Shown here piece after piece: positions 18,222 through 26,717 of a DNA stretch of 64,000 bases (within the stretch, counting starts at the first letter, position 1; the number at the start of each line of letters is the position of its first letter). The stretch is from Actinomycetes bacterium. Lineage in GTDB: Bacteria > Actinomycetota > Acidimicrobiia > Acidimicrobiales > Bog-793. The notes beneath the pieces were generated by a model that saw only the letters and a program-made list of their open reading frames with translations, was not told the DNA's origin and did no database searches. The position numbers were made by a program, and so were the translations under genes. The stretch lies in assembly GCA_021796535.1 (NCBI GenBank), contig JAKABW010000001.1, forward strand, positions 1 to 64,000, read 5' to 3'.

Positions 18222-18610
18222 ACGAAATGAGGCGGGAGTCGGATCACTGCTGATGGTCCAGAGGTCCGGCGCTCTCCAGCATCCGCTCCGGCGACCTTGG
18301 GGATGAGGATGCGCCTGCCGATGCGGATGCAGGGAATCTCGCCACGGCTCACGGCGTCGTAGGCGGTCGCCCGGGAGATGCCAAGCACGACTGCTGCCTC
18401 CTCGACAGTCATGGTGAGCCGCTGCGGAGGGCGCTCCTCGATGACCGGCCCGACGCTCCGGCGCTCGACGCGCAGCTCGTCCCAGTCGATGACGGCGACG
18501 GCTTCGCTGAAGGCATCGGAGTGTGCGTTCCACCAGTCCAACTGGGTGACGGTGATGCGTCCGACGGTCTCGGCGCCAGCAAGCTCGGGAAGGTCGGTCT
18601 CGTCGGACAC
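18218..18610 (-). CDS. Excisionase-type helix-turn-helix protein
   Basis: This 130-residue protein has a MerR-like excisionase domain at about residues 65-110: LTMTVEEAAVVLGISRATAY, then GEIPCIRIGRRILIPKV. It precedes the integrase in transcription, as expected for an island excision factor. The end looks shifted. After KVA the expected ERMLESAG lies in another frame, consistent with a 2-nt loss near 18290, and the listed frame runs on into an unrelated tail that overlaps the abiEii stop. The helix-turn-helix could still bind DNA. The start is GTG. Confidence 0.7.
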   Translation of the reverse strand: MSDETDLPELAGAETVGRITVTQLDWWNAHSDAFSEAVAVIDWDELRVERRSVGPVIEERPPQRLTMTVEEAAVVLGISRATAYDAVSRGEIPCIRIGRRILIPKVAGADAGERRTSGPSAVIRLPPHFV

Positions 18611-18620
18611 GAGCCCAGTC

Positions 18621-19610
18621 TTATGCGCCAGACGGGAGTCCGGCGGGTTCCTTCCTGGCGGCGAGGACCTGGCCCATGATGGTGGCAGCAGCGCGGGTCC
18701 GTTCCTCGATGGCGTGGGAGTACACCGGGAGGGTGAGGGAGGGATCGGAATGGCCGAGGAAGTCGGCCACGGTCCGGATGTCCATGCCGACAGGGTCGAG
18801 AGCTACCTTCCGGGAGCGGTCGGTCTTCGTGGACTTCTCGGCAAGCCCACCCGGCGCAACGACAAGAGACCGGGCAACGACAAGGACCCCGACGTCGAGG
18901 TTCACGTCAGACCAGCGGATGGCGCACAGCTCCCCCCCCGGCGCATCCCCGTGAGCGCAGCGAGCATGAGGAGCGGAGCAAGACGGGGGTCCCGCCGTTC
19001 AGCCTCTTCGATGACCTGTTGGACGACCTCTACGGCCAGAGCCGTGGACGTTTCCGGTTCGCCACTCGGGGAGGTTTCGCCCGATCAGCGATGTTCTCCC
19101 GGAGCCATCCCCAGCGTACGGCCTGGTGAAGGGCAGCGGAGAGGATGAAGTGAACGTTCCGGATGGTCTTGGGGGACTTCCCGGCGTCCTTCAGGGTGCC
19201 GAGAGGTCGTCGAGGTGCTTCGCCGTGAGCTGGTGGAACTTGATCTTCCCGAGGCGGGGACGGATGGTCCCGTTCACCTGGGAGCTGTAGTTGCTGACCG
19301 TCGTCGGCGAGAGGTCGAGGCGTTCGCACTCCTCCAGCCACCGGTCGAGGAGCTGGCCGGCCGTGACCCCGATCCCGTCCGAGCGTCCCTCGGCATGCTG
19401 GTCCACGAGGTCCCGCAGCACTGCGTCGGCTGCCCGAGCGCCACCGTGGAAGGTCCGGGAGAGCTGCTTTAGCTTGCCGGTGGCAGCATCGTTTCCGAGC
19501 GAGACCCGTAGCTCCCACACACCATCTCGTATCTGACGCTTCGATCCACGCACGATCCCATGGTAGCGAGTGGGTGTGACGGATTCATGGGATGGCCCAT
19601 GGGATGCCAT
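18621..19610 (-). pseudogene. Tyrosine integrase, multiply broken
   Basis: The pieces in order are: the N-terminal arm and SAM-like core (GVWELRVSLGNDAATGKLKQ, then QLLDRWLEECERLDLSPTTV); a frameshift near 19197; SPKTIRNVHFILSAALHQAV; a second frameshift near 19066; VVQQVIEEAERRDPRLAPLL and LTGMRRG with catalytic Arg; a third shift in a run of eight Cs at 18932-18939; WSDVNLDV; an in-frame deletion after RKVALD that removes the HxxR box; and DIRTVADFLGH...LPVYSHA with the tyrosine. The gene lies directly beside the 3' end of tRNA-fMet. Four independent lesions show it is inactive. Confidence 0.88.
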
Positions 19611-19622
19611 CTCGGGCAGCAA

Positions 19623-19650
19623 AAGAGCCGGTGCTTTTGCACCGGCTCTT
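19623..19650 (-). terminator. Intrinsic terminator after initiator tRNA-Met
   Basis: AAGAGCCGGTGC and GCACCGGCTCTT form a perfect 12-bp stem with a TTTT loop. On the minus strand it lies just downstream of the tRNA gene and is followed by a short T-run. The island begins beyond it. Confidence 0.75.
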
Positions 19651-19664
19651 ACATGCATTTCCCC

Positions 19665-19741
<77 letters not shown>

Positions 19742-19850
19742 TCGTTGCTTTTTACTATAGCACAACCCTAAAAGGGGGTATCCAAATTTTTGCAATATGG
19801 AAAAGTTTGTCCTCGAACGGTTTTAACGGTTCCAAAATGCCATTAAAAGC

Positions 19851-19883
19851 AATCAGCCGGCCCCGACGGGAAACCGGCTGATT
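19851..19883 (-). terminator. Terminator of the rplK-rplA unit
   Basis: AATCAGCCGG (19851-19860) and CCGGCTGATT (19874-19883) form a perfect 10-bp stem downstream of rplA on the minus strand. A T-rich stretch follows. Confidence 0.65.
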
Positions 19884-19938
19884 GAAGAGAATGATAAAAA
19901 ATTTGGCAGAAACAGACTACATATCCGACAAAGAAATA

Positions 19939-20664
19939 TCAGGCGGTAAGCGCCAGTTCTTCTTCCGTGATCTTTGTCTTGTTGGTGTCTATTTTCACGC
20001 CGGGTCCCATGGTGGAAGACAATGTTATCGAACGGACGTACTTGCCTTTGGCCGCGGACGGTTTTGCTCTGATAAGCTCGTCCAAAAGTGCCGCTACGTT
20101 TTCCACCAGTTGCGGATTGGCAAAAGAGGCTTTCCCCACCGGGGCATGAATGTTACCTACCCTGTCCGTACGGTACTCAATCCTGCCGGCCTTGTATTCG
20201 GCCACCGTTTTTCCTATGTCGTTTGTCACCGTACCGGTCTTTGGGTTGGGCATGAGTCCGCGGGGACCAAGTACCCGTCCCAAACGCCCCACGACAGCCA
20301 TAAGTTCGGGGGTGGCTATGACCACGTCAAAATCCAGGAAATTCTCTTTTTCTATCCGCGTTATCAGGTCGTCGGCACCCACTATGTCGGCTCCGGCGGT
20401 TCTGGCCTCCGTGGCCAAATCACCGGTGGCAAACACGGCTACTCGCGCCGTTCTCCCTGTTCCGTGCGGAAGTGAGATGGAACCCCTGACTATCTGATCG
20501 GCGCGCCTCGGGTCTACCCCGAGTCTCACGGCCAAATCTATTGTCTCATCAAACTTTGCTTTGGCGGTTTCCTTGACTAGCGCAACCGCTTCCGGAATTG
20601 AATAAAGGCGGCCTGCAGTTACCGACTTTGACGCCTCCAGATATCGCTTCCCTACCTTTGACAT
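19939..20664 (-). CDS. rplA: Ribosomal protein L1
   Basis: This 241-residue L1 protein of the 50S stalk base binds 23S rRNA and usually represses its own operon mRNA. The sequence starts MSKVGKRYLEASKSV and contains the family core (VRGSISLPHGTGRTARVAVFA, then GLMPNPKTGTVTND). Near the end, SITLSSTMGPGVKIDTNK is typical. It follows rplK after a 175-nt gap with no ORF, where an L1 operator or processing site would be expected. Order nusG-rplK-rplA matches most bacteria; the rplJ/rplL pair does not follow here. Confidence 0.97.
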   Translation of the reverse strand: MSKVGKRYLEASKSVTAGRLYSIPEAVALVKETAKAKFDETIDLAVRLGVDPRRADQIVRGSISLPHGTGRTARVAVFATGDLATEARTAGADIVGADDLITRIEKENFLDFDVVIATPELMAVVGRLGRVLGPRGLMPNPKTGTVTNDIGKTVAEYKAGRIEYRTDRVGNIHAPVGKASFANPQLVENVAALLDELIRAKPSAAKGKYVRSITLSSTMGPGVKIDTNKTKITEEELALTA

Positions 20665-20839
20665 GTTCTCCTCGATATCATTACTTTCACGTATATCCCG
20701 ACGGTAAAACGTCGCAATGACGCATACCTGTCAAAACTCTTTCTTATAAGTTATCAAATCGTCACGGACAAAATAAAAAACTTGACCAATTAGATCCGTT
20801 GCCGGGCATAAGTTGTCCGGTTTGTAAAATGTTGCTTCG

Positions 20840-21268
20840 TCAGCCTTCCACGGAAATGCCCATGGATCTTGCCGTTCCGGCAACCTGGGCTTTGGCGGCG
20901 TCCAGATCGTTGGCGTTCAAGTCGGGCATTTTGGTCTGGGCGATTTGGGCAAGCTGGGCATCGGTGATCTTCCCGCTGCCTTCTCTCCCGGGAAGCTTCG
21001 ACCCTTTTGGCACACCGGCGGCTTCACGCAACAAAACCGGGGTTGGCGAAGTCTTCAAGACAAACGTAAAGCTGCGGTCTTCGTAAATTGTTATCTCTAC
21101 CGGGATTACGGTACCTTTCATGGATTCGGTTGCCGCATTGTACTGCTTGCAGAACTCCATGGTTTGTATGCCGTGCGGACCCAGTGCCGTACCGACGGGA
21201 GGCGCAGGTGTCGCCCCGCCGGCTGGCAGTTGTATTTTTACAACGGCAGTTACGCGTTTACGCGCCAT
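20840..21268 (-). CDS. rplK: Ribosomal protein L11
   Basis: This 142-residue L11 protein of the GTPase-associated centre starts with [20 protein letters not shown] and has [15 protein letters not shown] in place of the usual GVNIMEFCKAFN. It ends in the helical RNA-binding half ([20 protein letters not shown], then [10 protein letters not shown]). Variation in the GxNIxxF segment is mild. It is downstream of nusG in the expected order. Confidence 0.97.
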   Translation of the reverse strand: MARKRVTAVVKIQLPAGGATPAPPVGTALGPHGIQTMEFCKQYNAATESMKGTVIPVEITIYEDRSFTFVLKTSPTPVLLREAAGVPKGSKLPGREGSGKITDAQLAQIAQTKMPDLNANDLDAAKAQVAGTARSMGISVEG

Positions 21269-21448
21269 AGTATTTCGCCTTTTCCTTTACCGCTATGGAA
21301 ATCCATAGAACTAAAAACTGTTAAAATGCCGGTTGTAACCGGATTACCTACATAAACTATATTAGGTTAGCAAAAGACATTCGAAACTTTGTCGATAAAT
21401 TGTCTTTTCTCCCAAGAAATTTATTGTACACGATCAGAAGTCGGAAAT

Positions 21449-22132
21449 TTACAACTTGGTAACTTGGCTGAATCCCAATTCTACGGGAGTCTCCCGCCCG
21501 AAGATATTTACCAACACTTTTACTTTCATCTGATCTTCGTTGATTTCCGAGATCTCGCCCGTAAAGTCGGCAAAAGGACCTTCCTTGACCCTTACGGTAT
21601 CGCCTATCTCGTGTTCCAGCTTGGTATGACGCTGTTTGGCGGCTTCCTGGTTCTCTTCCGGAACATCCAAGATGGATTCCACTTCTTTTCTGCTGAGAGG
21701 ACTTGGTTTGGTGCCGGGACCGACGAAACCGGTCACTCCCGGCGTCTGCCTGATGACGGCCCAGGCATCGTCATCCAAATCGCAGCGGCACAGCACATAA
21801 CCGGGGAAGACTTTTTTCCTGACGGTCATTCTTTTGCCGTTCTTGAACTCCACCACTTCTTCCAAAGGTATGATGACTTCAAAAATACGGTCTTCCATGT
21901 TCATGGAAGAAATTCTGTTTTCCAAATTCGACTTGACCTTGTTTTCGAAACCGGCATAGCTGTGAATTACATACCATCTGCCAGGTTTGTCGTAAGGGCT
22001 GAGCACGACCTGAACTGTTTCTTCTTCCGGTTCTTGTTCTTCCGGTTCTTCCGGTTCTTCAGTAAAAGAGTCGTCGACACCGGTCTTGGAATAAACCAGA
22101 TCTTCCTCTAAGCTGCTTTTACGTCTTCCCAT
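21449..22132 (-). CDS. nusG: Transcription termination/antitermination factor NusG
   Basis: This 227-residue factor binds RNA polymerase through its NGN domain (WYVIHSYAGFENKVKSNLE, residues about 68-86) and carries a C-terminal KOW domain (GDTVRVKEGPFADFTGEI, about 170-187). The central GYVLCRCDLDDDAWAVIRQT...FVGPGTKP follows the family. The first 60 residues form an acidic, Glu/Pro-rich extension typical of actinobacterial NusG. It lies between secE and rplK on the minus strand. The 180-nt gap to rplK holds no other gene. Confidence 0.97.
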   Translation of the reverse strand: MGRRKSSLEEDLVYSKTGVDDSFTEEPEEPEEQEPEEETVQVVLSPYDKPGRWYVIHSYAGFENKVKSNLENRISSMNMEDRIFEVIIPLEEVVEFKNGKRMTVRKKVFPGYVLCRCDLDDDAWAVIRQTPGVTGFVGPGTKPSPLSRKEVESILDVPEENQEAAKQRHTKLEHEIGDTVRVKEGPFADFTGEISEINEDQMKVKVLVNIFGRETPVELGFSQVTKL

Positions 22133-22398
22133 AATCGCTTGAAACTTGCCTCTCTGTATGACCGACAGATACTTTATCCGTCAAATAAATCTAAGATTCA
22201 CAAACACTATATTATGCCACAAGTTGAGCTTTTTCGAAACCCGCTTATCCGACACAAAGATTGTTCCAAAGAGATCCGCGGAGTCCGACATACGACACGG
22301 GTTTCACGTAAGCCGCAAATATCTTACCCGATGTCGCCACGCAATAACCGGACAAGAAGAGGCTTCCCGACGGGAAAAGATTTAAAACTCGAAAGCTC

Positions 22399-22716
22399 TT
22401 ATTGGAAAAGCCAACTTACCAGTTTGGTAAAACCGTAGTCAAGACCGAATATCAAAAGGGTAATCAGCACCAGCGTAACGAGTACCACCTTGGAATAGCT
22501 GATTGTTTCCTGCTTTTTCGGCCAAAGGACTTTGGCCAACTCTATTTTTACTTCGGCAAAATAATTGGCGAACCTTTTGCCTATTCCCGGACGGTTCGGA
22601 TCAACGGGACGCCTGCCGGCCGCAGCGGACGCGGAAGAGGGACGCCTGGAAACAGGCATGCCGTCTTCGGTCATCTGACCTTGCTTTTGTAGCATTCGCT
22701 TTGTTTCTCGATTCAC
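22399..22716 (-). CDS. secE: Preprotein translocase subunit SecE
   Basis: This 105-residue single-spanning SecE has a disordered Ser/Arg/Pro-rich N-terminus. Its conserved amphipathic helix is FAEVKIELAKVLWPKKQET, and one transmembrane helix follows (VVLVTLVLITLLIFGLDYGF, about 77-96). It clamps SecY in the translocon. tRNA-Trp lies immediately upstream and nusG 266 nt downstream, the standard arrangement. Confidence 0.95.
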   Translation of the reverse strand: MNRETKRMLQKQGQMTEDGMPVSRRPSSASAAAGRRPVDPNRPGIGKRFANYFAEVKIELAKVLWPKKQETISYSKVVLVTLVLITLLIFGLDYGFTKLVSWLFQ

Positions 22717-22741
22717 CCGACTACCTCAAAAATAATCTCTG

Positions 22742-22814
22742 CAGGGCAGAAGGGACTCGAACCCCCAACCCCCGGTTTTGGAGACCGGTGCTCTACCAAT
22801 TGAGCTACTGCCCT
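22742..22814 (-). tRNA. tRNA-Trp (CCA)
   Basis: This 73-nt gene has no encoded CCA. The acceptor stem is AGGGCAG/CTGCCCT, the discriminator is G73 as usual for bacterial tRNA-Trp, and anticodon CCA lies in CCGGTCTCCAAAACCGG. It sits just upstream of secE. Confidence 0.93.
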
Positions 22815-23072
22815 TCGTATGCGTACCGGCAATTCCCGCCGACGGCACATACAAAACACACTACTAGAAACTACTATACAAAAACTAACAGTTTCGTTCG
22901 AAGCGACATTTTCTCAAACGGATATACCGGTCTCACTCCAATATTACCTGTTACTACAAATGCCTGATACAAAAACCGCTTTTTCTCAAAATCAGCTCGG
23001 TGACTTCCGGAAAAGGCACCGCCGCTGTCCGCTTATCGACAGACACTAACGGCTGATTTGGACAAAGCTTTA

Positions 23073-23237
23073 CTAGCGCGTCTCTTTGTGCAGGGTATGA
23101 GAACGGTCAAAACTGCAGTACTTGCGCATCTCTATGCGGTCTCTGTCGTTTTGCTTATTCTTGTTGGTGATGTAATTGCGCCTCTTGCATACTTCGCATT
23201 CCAAAGTAACCTTGATGCGCTTTTCGTTTTTGGCCAT
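23073..23237 (-). CDS. rpmG: Ribosomal protein L33
   Basis: This 54-residue protein starts [20 protein letters not shown] and ends [15 protein letters not shown]. One CxxC pair is intact, but the second is reduced to a single Cys (YCSFD), so zinc binding is uncertain. The longer in-frame start at 23297 overlaps a hairpin and is rejected. It lies between tRNA-Met and tRNA-Trp on the minus strand, the usual place upstream of secE. Confidence 0.93.
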   Translation of the reverse strand: MAKNEKRIKVTLECEVCKRRNYITNKNKQNDRDRIEMRKYCSFDRSHTLHKETR

Positions 23238-23275
23238 GCTGCACCTTTCAAAAAGTAAATTACTGCTTTCTATCG

Positions 23276-23305
23276 GCATTTGTTTGTCTAAAGACAAACA
23301 AATGC
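23276..23305 (-). repeat. Perfect 14-bp inverted repeat between tRNA-Met and rpmG
   Basis: GCATTTGTTTGTCT (23276-23289) and AGACAAACAAATGC (23292-23305) are exact inverse copies separated by AA. It lies 10 nt after tRNA-Met and 38 nt before rpmG on the minus strand. There is no T-run, so it is not a classic terminator. RNA processing or attenuation is possible. Confidence 0.7.
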
Positions 23306-23314
23306 TCTTAGTTG

Positions 23315-23388
23315 TAGCGGCGGCCGGACTCGAACCGGCGACCCCACGATTATGAGCCGTGTGCTCTTACCAACTGAGCTACGCCGCC
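23315..23388 (-). tRNA. tRNA-Met (CAT), elongator type
   Basis: This 74-nt gene has no encoded CCA. Acceptor GGCGGCG/CGCCGCT has a paired first position, unlike the initiator. Anticodon CAT lies in CACGGCTCATAATCGTG, and the T-arm is GCCGG/CCGGC. A lysidine-modified tRNA-Ile(CAT) is the alternative, but the anticodon arm favours Met. Confidence 0.88.
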
Positions 23389-23400
23389 ATGAACCGGCGG

Positions 23401-23473
23401 AGCCCCCTGTCGGAATCGAACCGACGACACCAGCCTTACCATGGCTGTGCTCTGCCGACTGAGCTAAGGGGGC
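23401..23473 (-). tRNA. tRNA-Thr (GGT)
   Basis: This 73-nt gene has acceptor GCCCCCT/AGGGGGC, anticodon GGT in CAGCCATGGTAAGGCTG, and discriminator T. It lies 12 nt from tRNA-Met on the same strand, so the two are probably one transcript. Confidence 0.92.
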
Positions 23474-23735
23474 AATCAATAAATGCTTTTATTGAAATAT
23501 AAATAATAGCGTGATTCTCGGACTAACTTTTCCAAAGTCTTACTTAGAATAAAAAAATCTAATCTTTTTATAAAAGCGCTTCCCTGAGGGCGTCCTTGAA
23601 ACTTTGCCTGTTCAATTCTACCCGAGAAAACTTTTAAGATTCAAACAACTTGTCTTTTCCTCAAGATACCCTGTCCGACTGATATCTTTGCATTCGGAAA
23701 GAGCAAAAATTTTATAATCCGGGTATTGTTAACAT

Positions 23736-24233
23736 ATGCAAATCAGACTGGCCAGACAACAGGATGCCGAAGGAATTCTATCCATCTACAACCGCGAAGT
23801 TCTGTCTTCCAGCGCCACCTTTGACCTTGTTCCGAGAGGCATCGAGGAACAGGCGGCTTGGTTGTCGGAACACTCCGGAGCCTACCCGGCCATAGTGGCC
23901 GAAGAAGACTCCGAGATCATCGGGTTTGCTTCTCTCAGCCCTTACCGGCCCCGCCCCGCCTATTCCACGTCGACCGAGAATTCCATCTACGTTCACAAGG
24001 ATCACAGAAAAAAAGGCGTGGGCAAGCTTTTGATGCAGGAAATTATCGAACTGGCCAAGATCTACGGGTTCCACACCATCGTCGCTCGCATCAACGACAC
24101 CCAAGAGGCCTCCATCGCCCTCCATCGCTCGCTCGGATTTTTCAAAGTCGGCGTGGAAAAAGAAATCGGGAGAAAATTCGGCAAATGGCACGACGTCATG
24201 ACCATGCAACTCCTCTTGGAAACCGACGCCTGA
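23736..24233 (+). CDS. GNAT N-acetyltransferase, phosphinothricin acetyltransferase-like
   Basis: This 165-residue single-domain acetyl-CoA-dependent acetyltransferase begins QIRLARQQDAEGILSIYN and has the acceptor loop FDLVPRGIEEQ. The acetyl-CoA motif A is SIYVHKDHRKKGVGKLLMQ at about residues 90-108, and a family-typical NDTQEASIALHRSLGF follows at about 122-137. The pattern matches the Pat/Bar/YncA group, which acetylates amino groups of toxic or amino-acid-like substrates. The actual substrate is unknown. It converges with the DCC gene 56 nt downstream. Confidence 0.9.
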   Translation: MQIRLARQQDAEGILSIYNREVLSSSATFDLVPRGIEEQAAWLSEHSGAYPAIVAEEDSEIIGFASLSPYRPRPAYSTSTENSIYVHKDHRKKGVGKLLMQEIIELAKIYGFHTIVARINDTQEASIALHRSLGFFKVGVEKEIGRKFGKWHDVMTMQLLLETDA

Positions 24234-24289
24234 AAACCAAAAAATCTTTTGCCTCAAAAATACCGGAGTGCCGACCCTGAACTGTCTTT

Positions 24290-24625
24290 TCAGATCTTAT
24301 GTTTGAATTTGCGGACGAGGGAATAGATGCCCTTAGCCATAAGAGACACTCCCGACAATTCCATGATTCTCCCGACTGCCTTCCAGAAAAAACCGCCGGT
24401 TTGCAGCCATTTGGCAAAGGCTTCGGAGCCGAAATAACAATGCTTTTCTTCGTCGACAAAAACCAGAGAGGAGGAGGCTTCTTCTTTTCCCAAAGAGAGT
24501 CCGGCAAAGTCAAAATTCTTATAATGACAGACGGAAACCGGCGAATGCAGCATTTTTGCCGTTCTGCCCACGTTTTTTTTACAGAACCCGCATTCTTCGT
24601 CGAACAGCAAAACGGCGTCACTCAT
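24290..24625 (-). CDS. DCC-family thiol-disulfide oxidoreductase-like protein
   Basis: This 111-residue protein starts MSDAVLLFDEECGFCKKNV, the DxxCxxC signature of the DCC (DUF393) family, which has a thioredoxin-like fold. It continues LVFVDEEKHCYFGSEAF, a strand-turn segment usual for the family. The ATG at 24625 is chosen because it directly precedes the signature; the longer in-frame extension lies in the overlapping mannosyltransferase gene and is rejected. The redox partner is unknown. Confidence 0.85.
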   Translation of the reverse strand: MSDAVLLFDEECGFCKKNVGRTAKMLHSPVSVCHYKNFDFAGLSLGKEEASSSLVFVDEEKHCYFGSEAFAKWLQTGGFFWKAVGRIMELSGVSLMAKGIYSLVRKFKHKI

Positions 24626-24680
24626 ACAAAAAGAATTATACAAAGATATTGCCTGTCGCGGGCCGGAAGGCTTTTGCGCT

Positions 24681-26444
24681 CTAAAAGACGGCTCTTTCCC
24701 TGGTATCTTCCAAATCGCTGTCCGGAGTGCCGGAGTCAAATCCCATTGACTGCCCGCGCTGCCTATAGGAAACGGCAAAACGCGGTACCAAAATGAGCAC
24801 AAAAATAACGACCAGCACAAAAGAGGTGGCCGCCACGAGCCAGGGGTTGGCCATGGCAAGTTCGTGCAGCAACACCCTGCCTCCGGGCAGGCCGACGTAA
24901 CAGGATATGGCAGAAAGAACGACGATCATCTTCCTTGTCGCTCCGACTGCCACCGGGGCCAAAAACACAAAACCCCAAGAGGCATACCAGGGCTGCACCA
25001 CGGGGCTCAACACAACCACCAACAGCATGCTCCATCCCATGGCCCACAGGGAGCCGACCTCGTCCGATTTCAAAAGCAATCTGTAGCAGAGTACGCCGGC
25101 GAGAGCCAGTCCCCCGCCTCTCGCTATTGTCAAAAAGATGCTCACGTGATTGCCAAAGCCCAAATTGGAAACCAGTTTTGCTCCGTATATTGCCAGCCCC
25201 GTCGCCGGATCCAGCCACGATCTTACCGTATCGGGATTGGAGAGACCGCTGACCCAGCCCCATCCCAGACCCACCACAGCCGCCGAAACGGCAATCACAA
25301 CCGTGGTGGCGGCAAGAGCGACAAACACGGGGAGTATCCGCTGTTTGACGGATTTATTCGGACCCAAATATTCCCATCCTATATAAAGCGAACCTATGAT
25401 CGCCGGAACTTTGACGGCTGCGGCCAAACCGCAAACGATAATGCCGAAAACCGGGTGCCCTTTGCGAGCCAGCGCATATCCCACGGCCAACAGTCCGAGC
25501 ATGAGCGCGTCGTTGTGTCCGCCGCCGATAAGGTGCAAAATAATCAAAGGGTTCAAAACAGCCAAGGAAAACGATACGGCTCCGTCCCGGCCGAAGGTTT
25601 TGGCAATCATCGGTATGGCAAATGCAAACAGCGCTACACCGAGGAGAGCCAGAAACCGCAGACCCTCGACGGAAGCCAGCATGTTGTGCCCGGTGGCTTC
25701 CACTATCCAGGCGTCAAAGGTCAAAAAGACCGGTCCGTATGGACTCGGCACATACTGCCACATTTTGTCCACCGAAGTCGTGAAAGGGCCCTGACCAAGC
25801 GTCGCCGTCCCGTACCTGTAAGGACTGATATGGTGACTCATCATCTCGCCTTGTGCGGCGTAACTGTACATGTCGCGGCTGAAAAGAGGGGCAACTATCA
25901 GCATGGGGAGCATCCAAGCCACAAAAATAGGCACCAGTCTGGAAACCGGCACACCCGGATGTCTCGAGACGATTTTAACTATGTCGTACCAGGCCCTCAG
26001 CAAAACAAGCATGCCGCCGTAAACCATGACAACGCCTATGAACAGCCCCTGTCCGGGTGGGGCTATCACCCCCTGAATGGGAGAGGGCGCCGGTATGCCA
26101 AAATACCACGAGCCCGGTATTTTAAGAGTGAAGGGCGAATTCTGAAAACTCGCTCCGGCAAAAATGGCAACGGAGGCCAAAAATCCGATCAACGCCGGAG
26201 GTGCCAAAAGCCTGTACAGCGGGGTCACTCCGGATACGTAAGGCTCTTCTTCCTGTTTTTTTCTGAGTCTTTTCTCCATTTTGGCTTCGTCCGTCATCGG
26301 ATACAAATGTTCCAAATCGAGTTTTACAATCACAAAACGGGAGAAAGCAACGGCAAAAGAAGCCACGAACAGCCAAAAACGCCTGGCCTTTACACCAATC
26401 CAATTTTCCATCAGCAGCCAGCGTCGCACGAAGGAATCGATCAC
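24681..26444 (-). CDS. MptB-like polyprenol-phosphomannose-dependent alpha-1,6-mannosyltransferase
   Basis: This 587-residue polytopic GT-C protein has about a dozen hydrophobic segments. After the second or third comes the catalytic-loop acidic stretch LFSRDMYSYAAQGEM, then YGPVFLTFDAWIV, and the family-typical LIGGGHNDALMLGLLAVGYA. Known MptB/MptA enzymes use a lipid-linked mannose donor outside the membrane to extend the mannan of lipoglycans. The start at 26444 (MIDSFVRRWLLMENWIG) may be 11 codons too long. It is divergent from the ars operon. Gmd at 46412 could supply related nucleotide sugars, though this is indirect. Confidence 0.8.
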   Translation of the reverse strand: MIDSFVRRWLLMENWIGVKARRFWLFVASFAVAFSRFVIVKLDLEHLYPMTDEAKMEKRLRKKQEEEPYVSGVTPLYRLLAPPALIGFLASVAIFAGASFQNSPFTLKIPGSWYFGIPAPSPIQGVIAPPGQGLFIGVVMVYGGMLVLLRAWYDIVKIVSRHPGVPVSRLVPIFVAWMLPMLIVAPLFSRDMYSYAAQGEMMSHHISPYRYGTATLGQGPFTTSVDKMWQYVPSPYGPVFLTFDAWIVEATGHNMLASVEGLRFLALLGVALFAFAIPMIAKTFGRDGAVSFSLAVLNPLIILHLIGGGHNDALMLGLLAVGYALARKGHPVFGIIVCGLAAAVKVPAIIGSLYIGWEYLGPNKSVKQRILPVFVALAATTVVIAVSAAVVGLGWGWVSGLSNPDTVRSWLDPATGLAIYGAKLVSNLGFGNHVSIFLTIARGGGLALAGVLCYRLLLKSDEVGSLWAMGWSMLLVVVLSPVVQPWYASWGFVFLAPVAVGATRKMIVVLSAISCYVGLPGGRVLLHELAMANPWLVAATSFVLVVIFVLILVPRFAVSYRQRGQSMGFDSGTPDSDLEDTRERAVF

Positions 26445-26689
26445 ACAACAATGTTAGCCAATTTGGATCAAGTTCGCTGGCAAAAGTATTGCGGGTGTCC
26501 GAATTGTAAGATTTTATTAAGGTTTTGTGAGCCGCCATACTTTTGCAACCGACCGGCCCCCGTAGACATAAAGTCGTCGCATGCACCATGGTTCCCGTGT
26601 ATTCCGAACGACAAAAGTTTTGAAAAGTCGACCGGATGCCGACAGATTTAACTTTAAATTCATTTTGATTTAGGCCGATACTACATATT

Positions 26690-26710
26690 TACTATTGTCA
26701 ATGTATAGTA
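26690..26710 (+). promoter_or_regulatory. ArsR-like operator overlapping the acr3 promoter
   Basis: TACTAT (26690-26695) and ATAGTA (26705-26710) are inverted around 9 nt. The right arm overlaps TATAGT (26704-26709), a -10 hexamer that ends 8 nt before ATG 26718, so the mRNA is probably leaderless. A repressor bound here would block transcription. No arsR gene lies in the window. Confidence 0.5.
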
Positions 26711-26717
26711 TGGACTC

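Larger units (their letters stand above)
8850..19620. mobile_element. Decaying genomic island next to initiator tRNA-Met
   Basis: From about 8850 to 19620 the sequence is visibly richer in G+C than both flanks, with G/C-ending codons dominating. Every gene is accessory: restriction remnants, an AlbA_2 protein, Fic, AbiE, excisionase and a tyrosine integrase. The integrase gene lies beside the 3' end of the initiator tRNA gene, the classic layout for site-specific integration. The integrase is broken in at least four places, so the island should be immobile. I looked for a copy of the tRNA 3' end near the left boundary and did not see one, so the exact left edge and att sites are undefined. 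Confidence 0.7.

Noticed and set aside
24864-26651. 595-codon open frame on the plus strand
   Set aside because: It lies entirely antisense to the MptB-like membrane gene, is rich in Arg, His and Gln with no hydrophobic or family pattern, and is the usual shadow of a G+C-rich gene.
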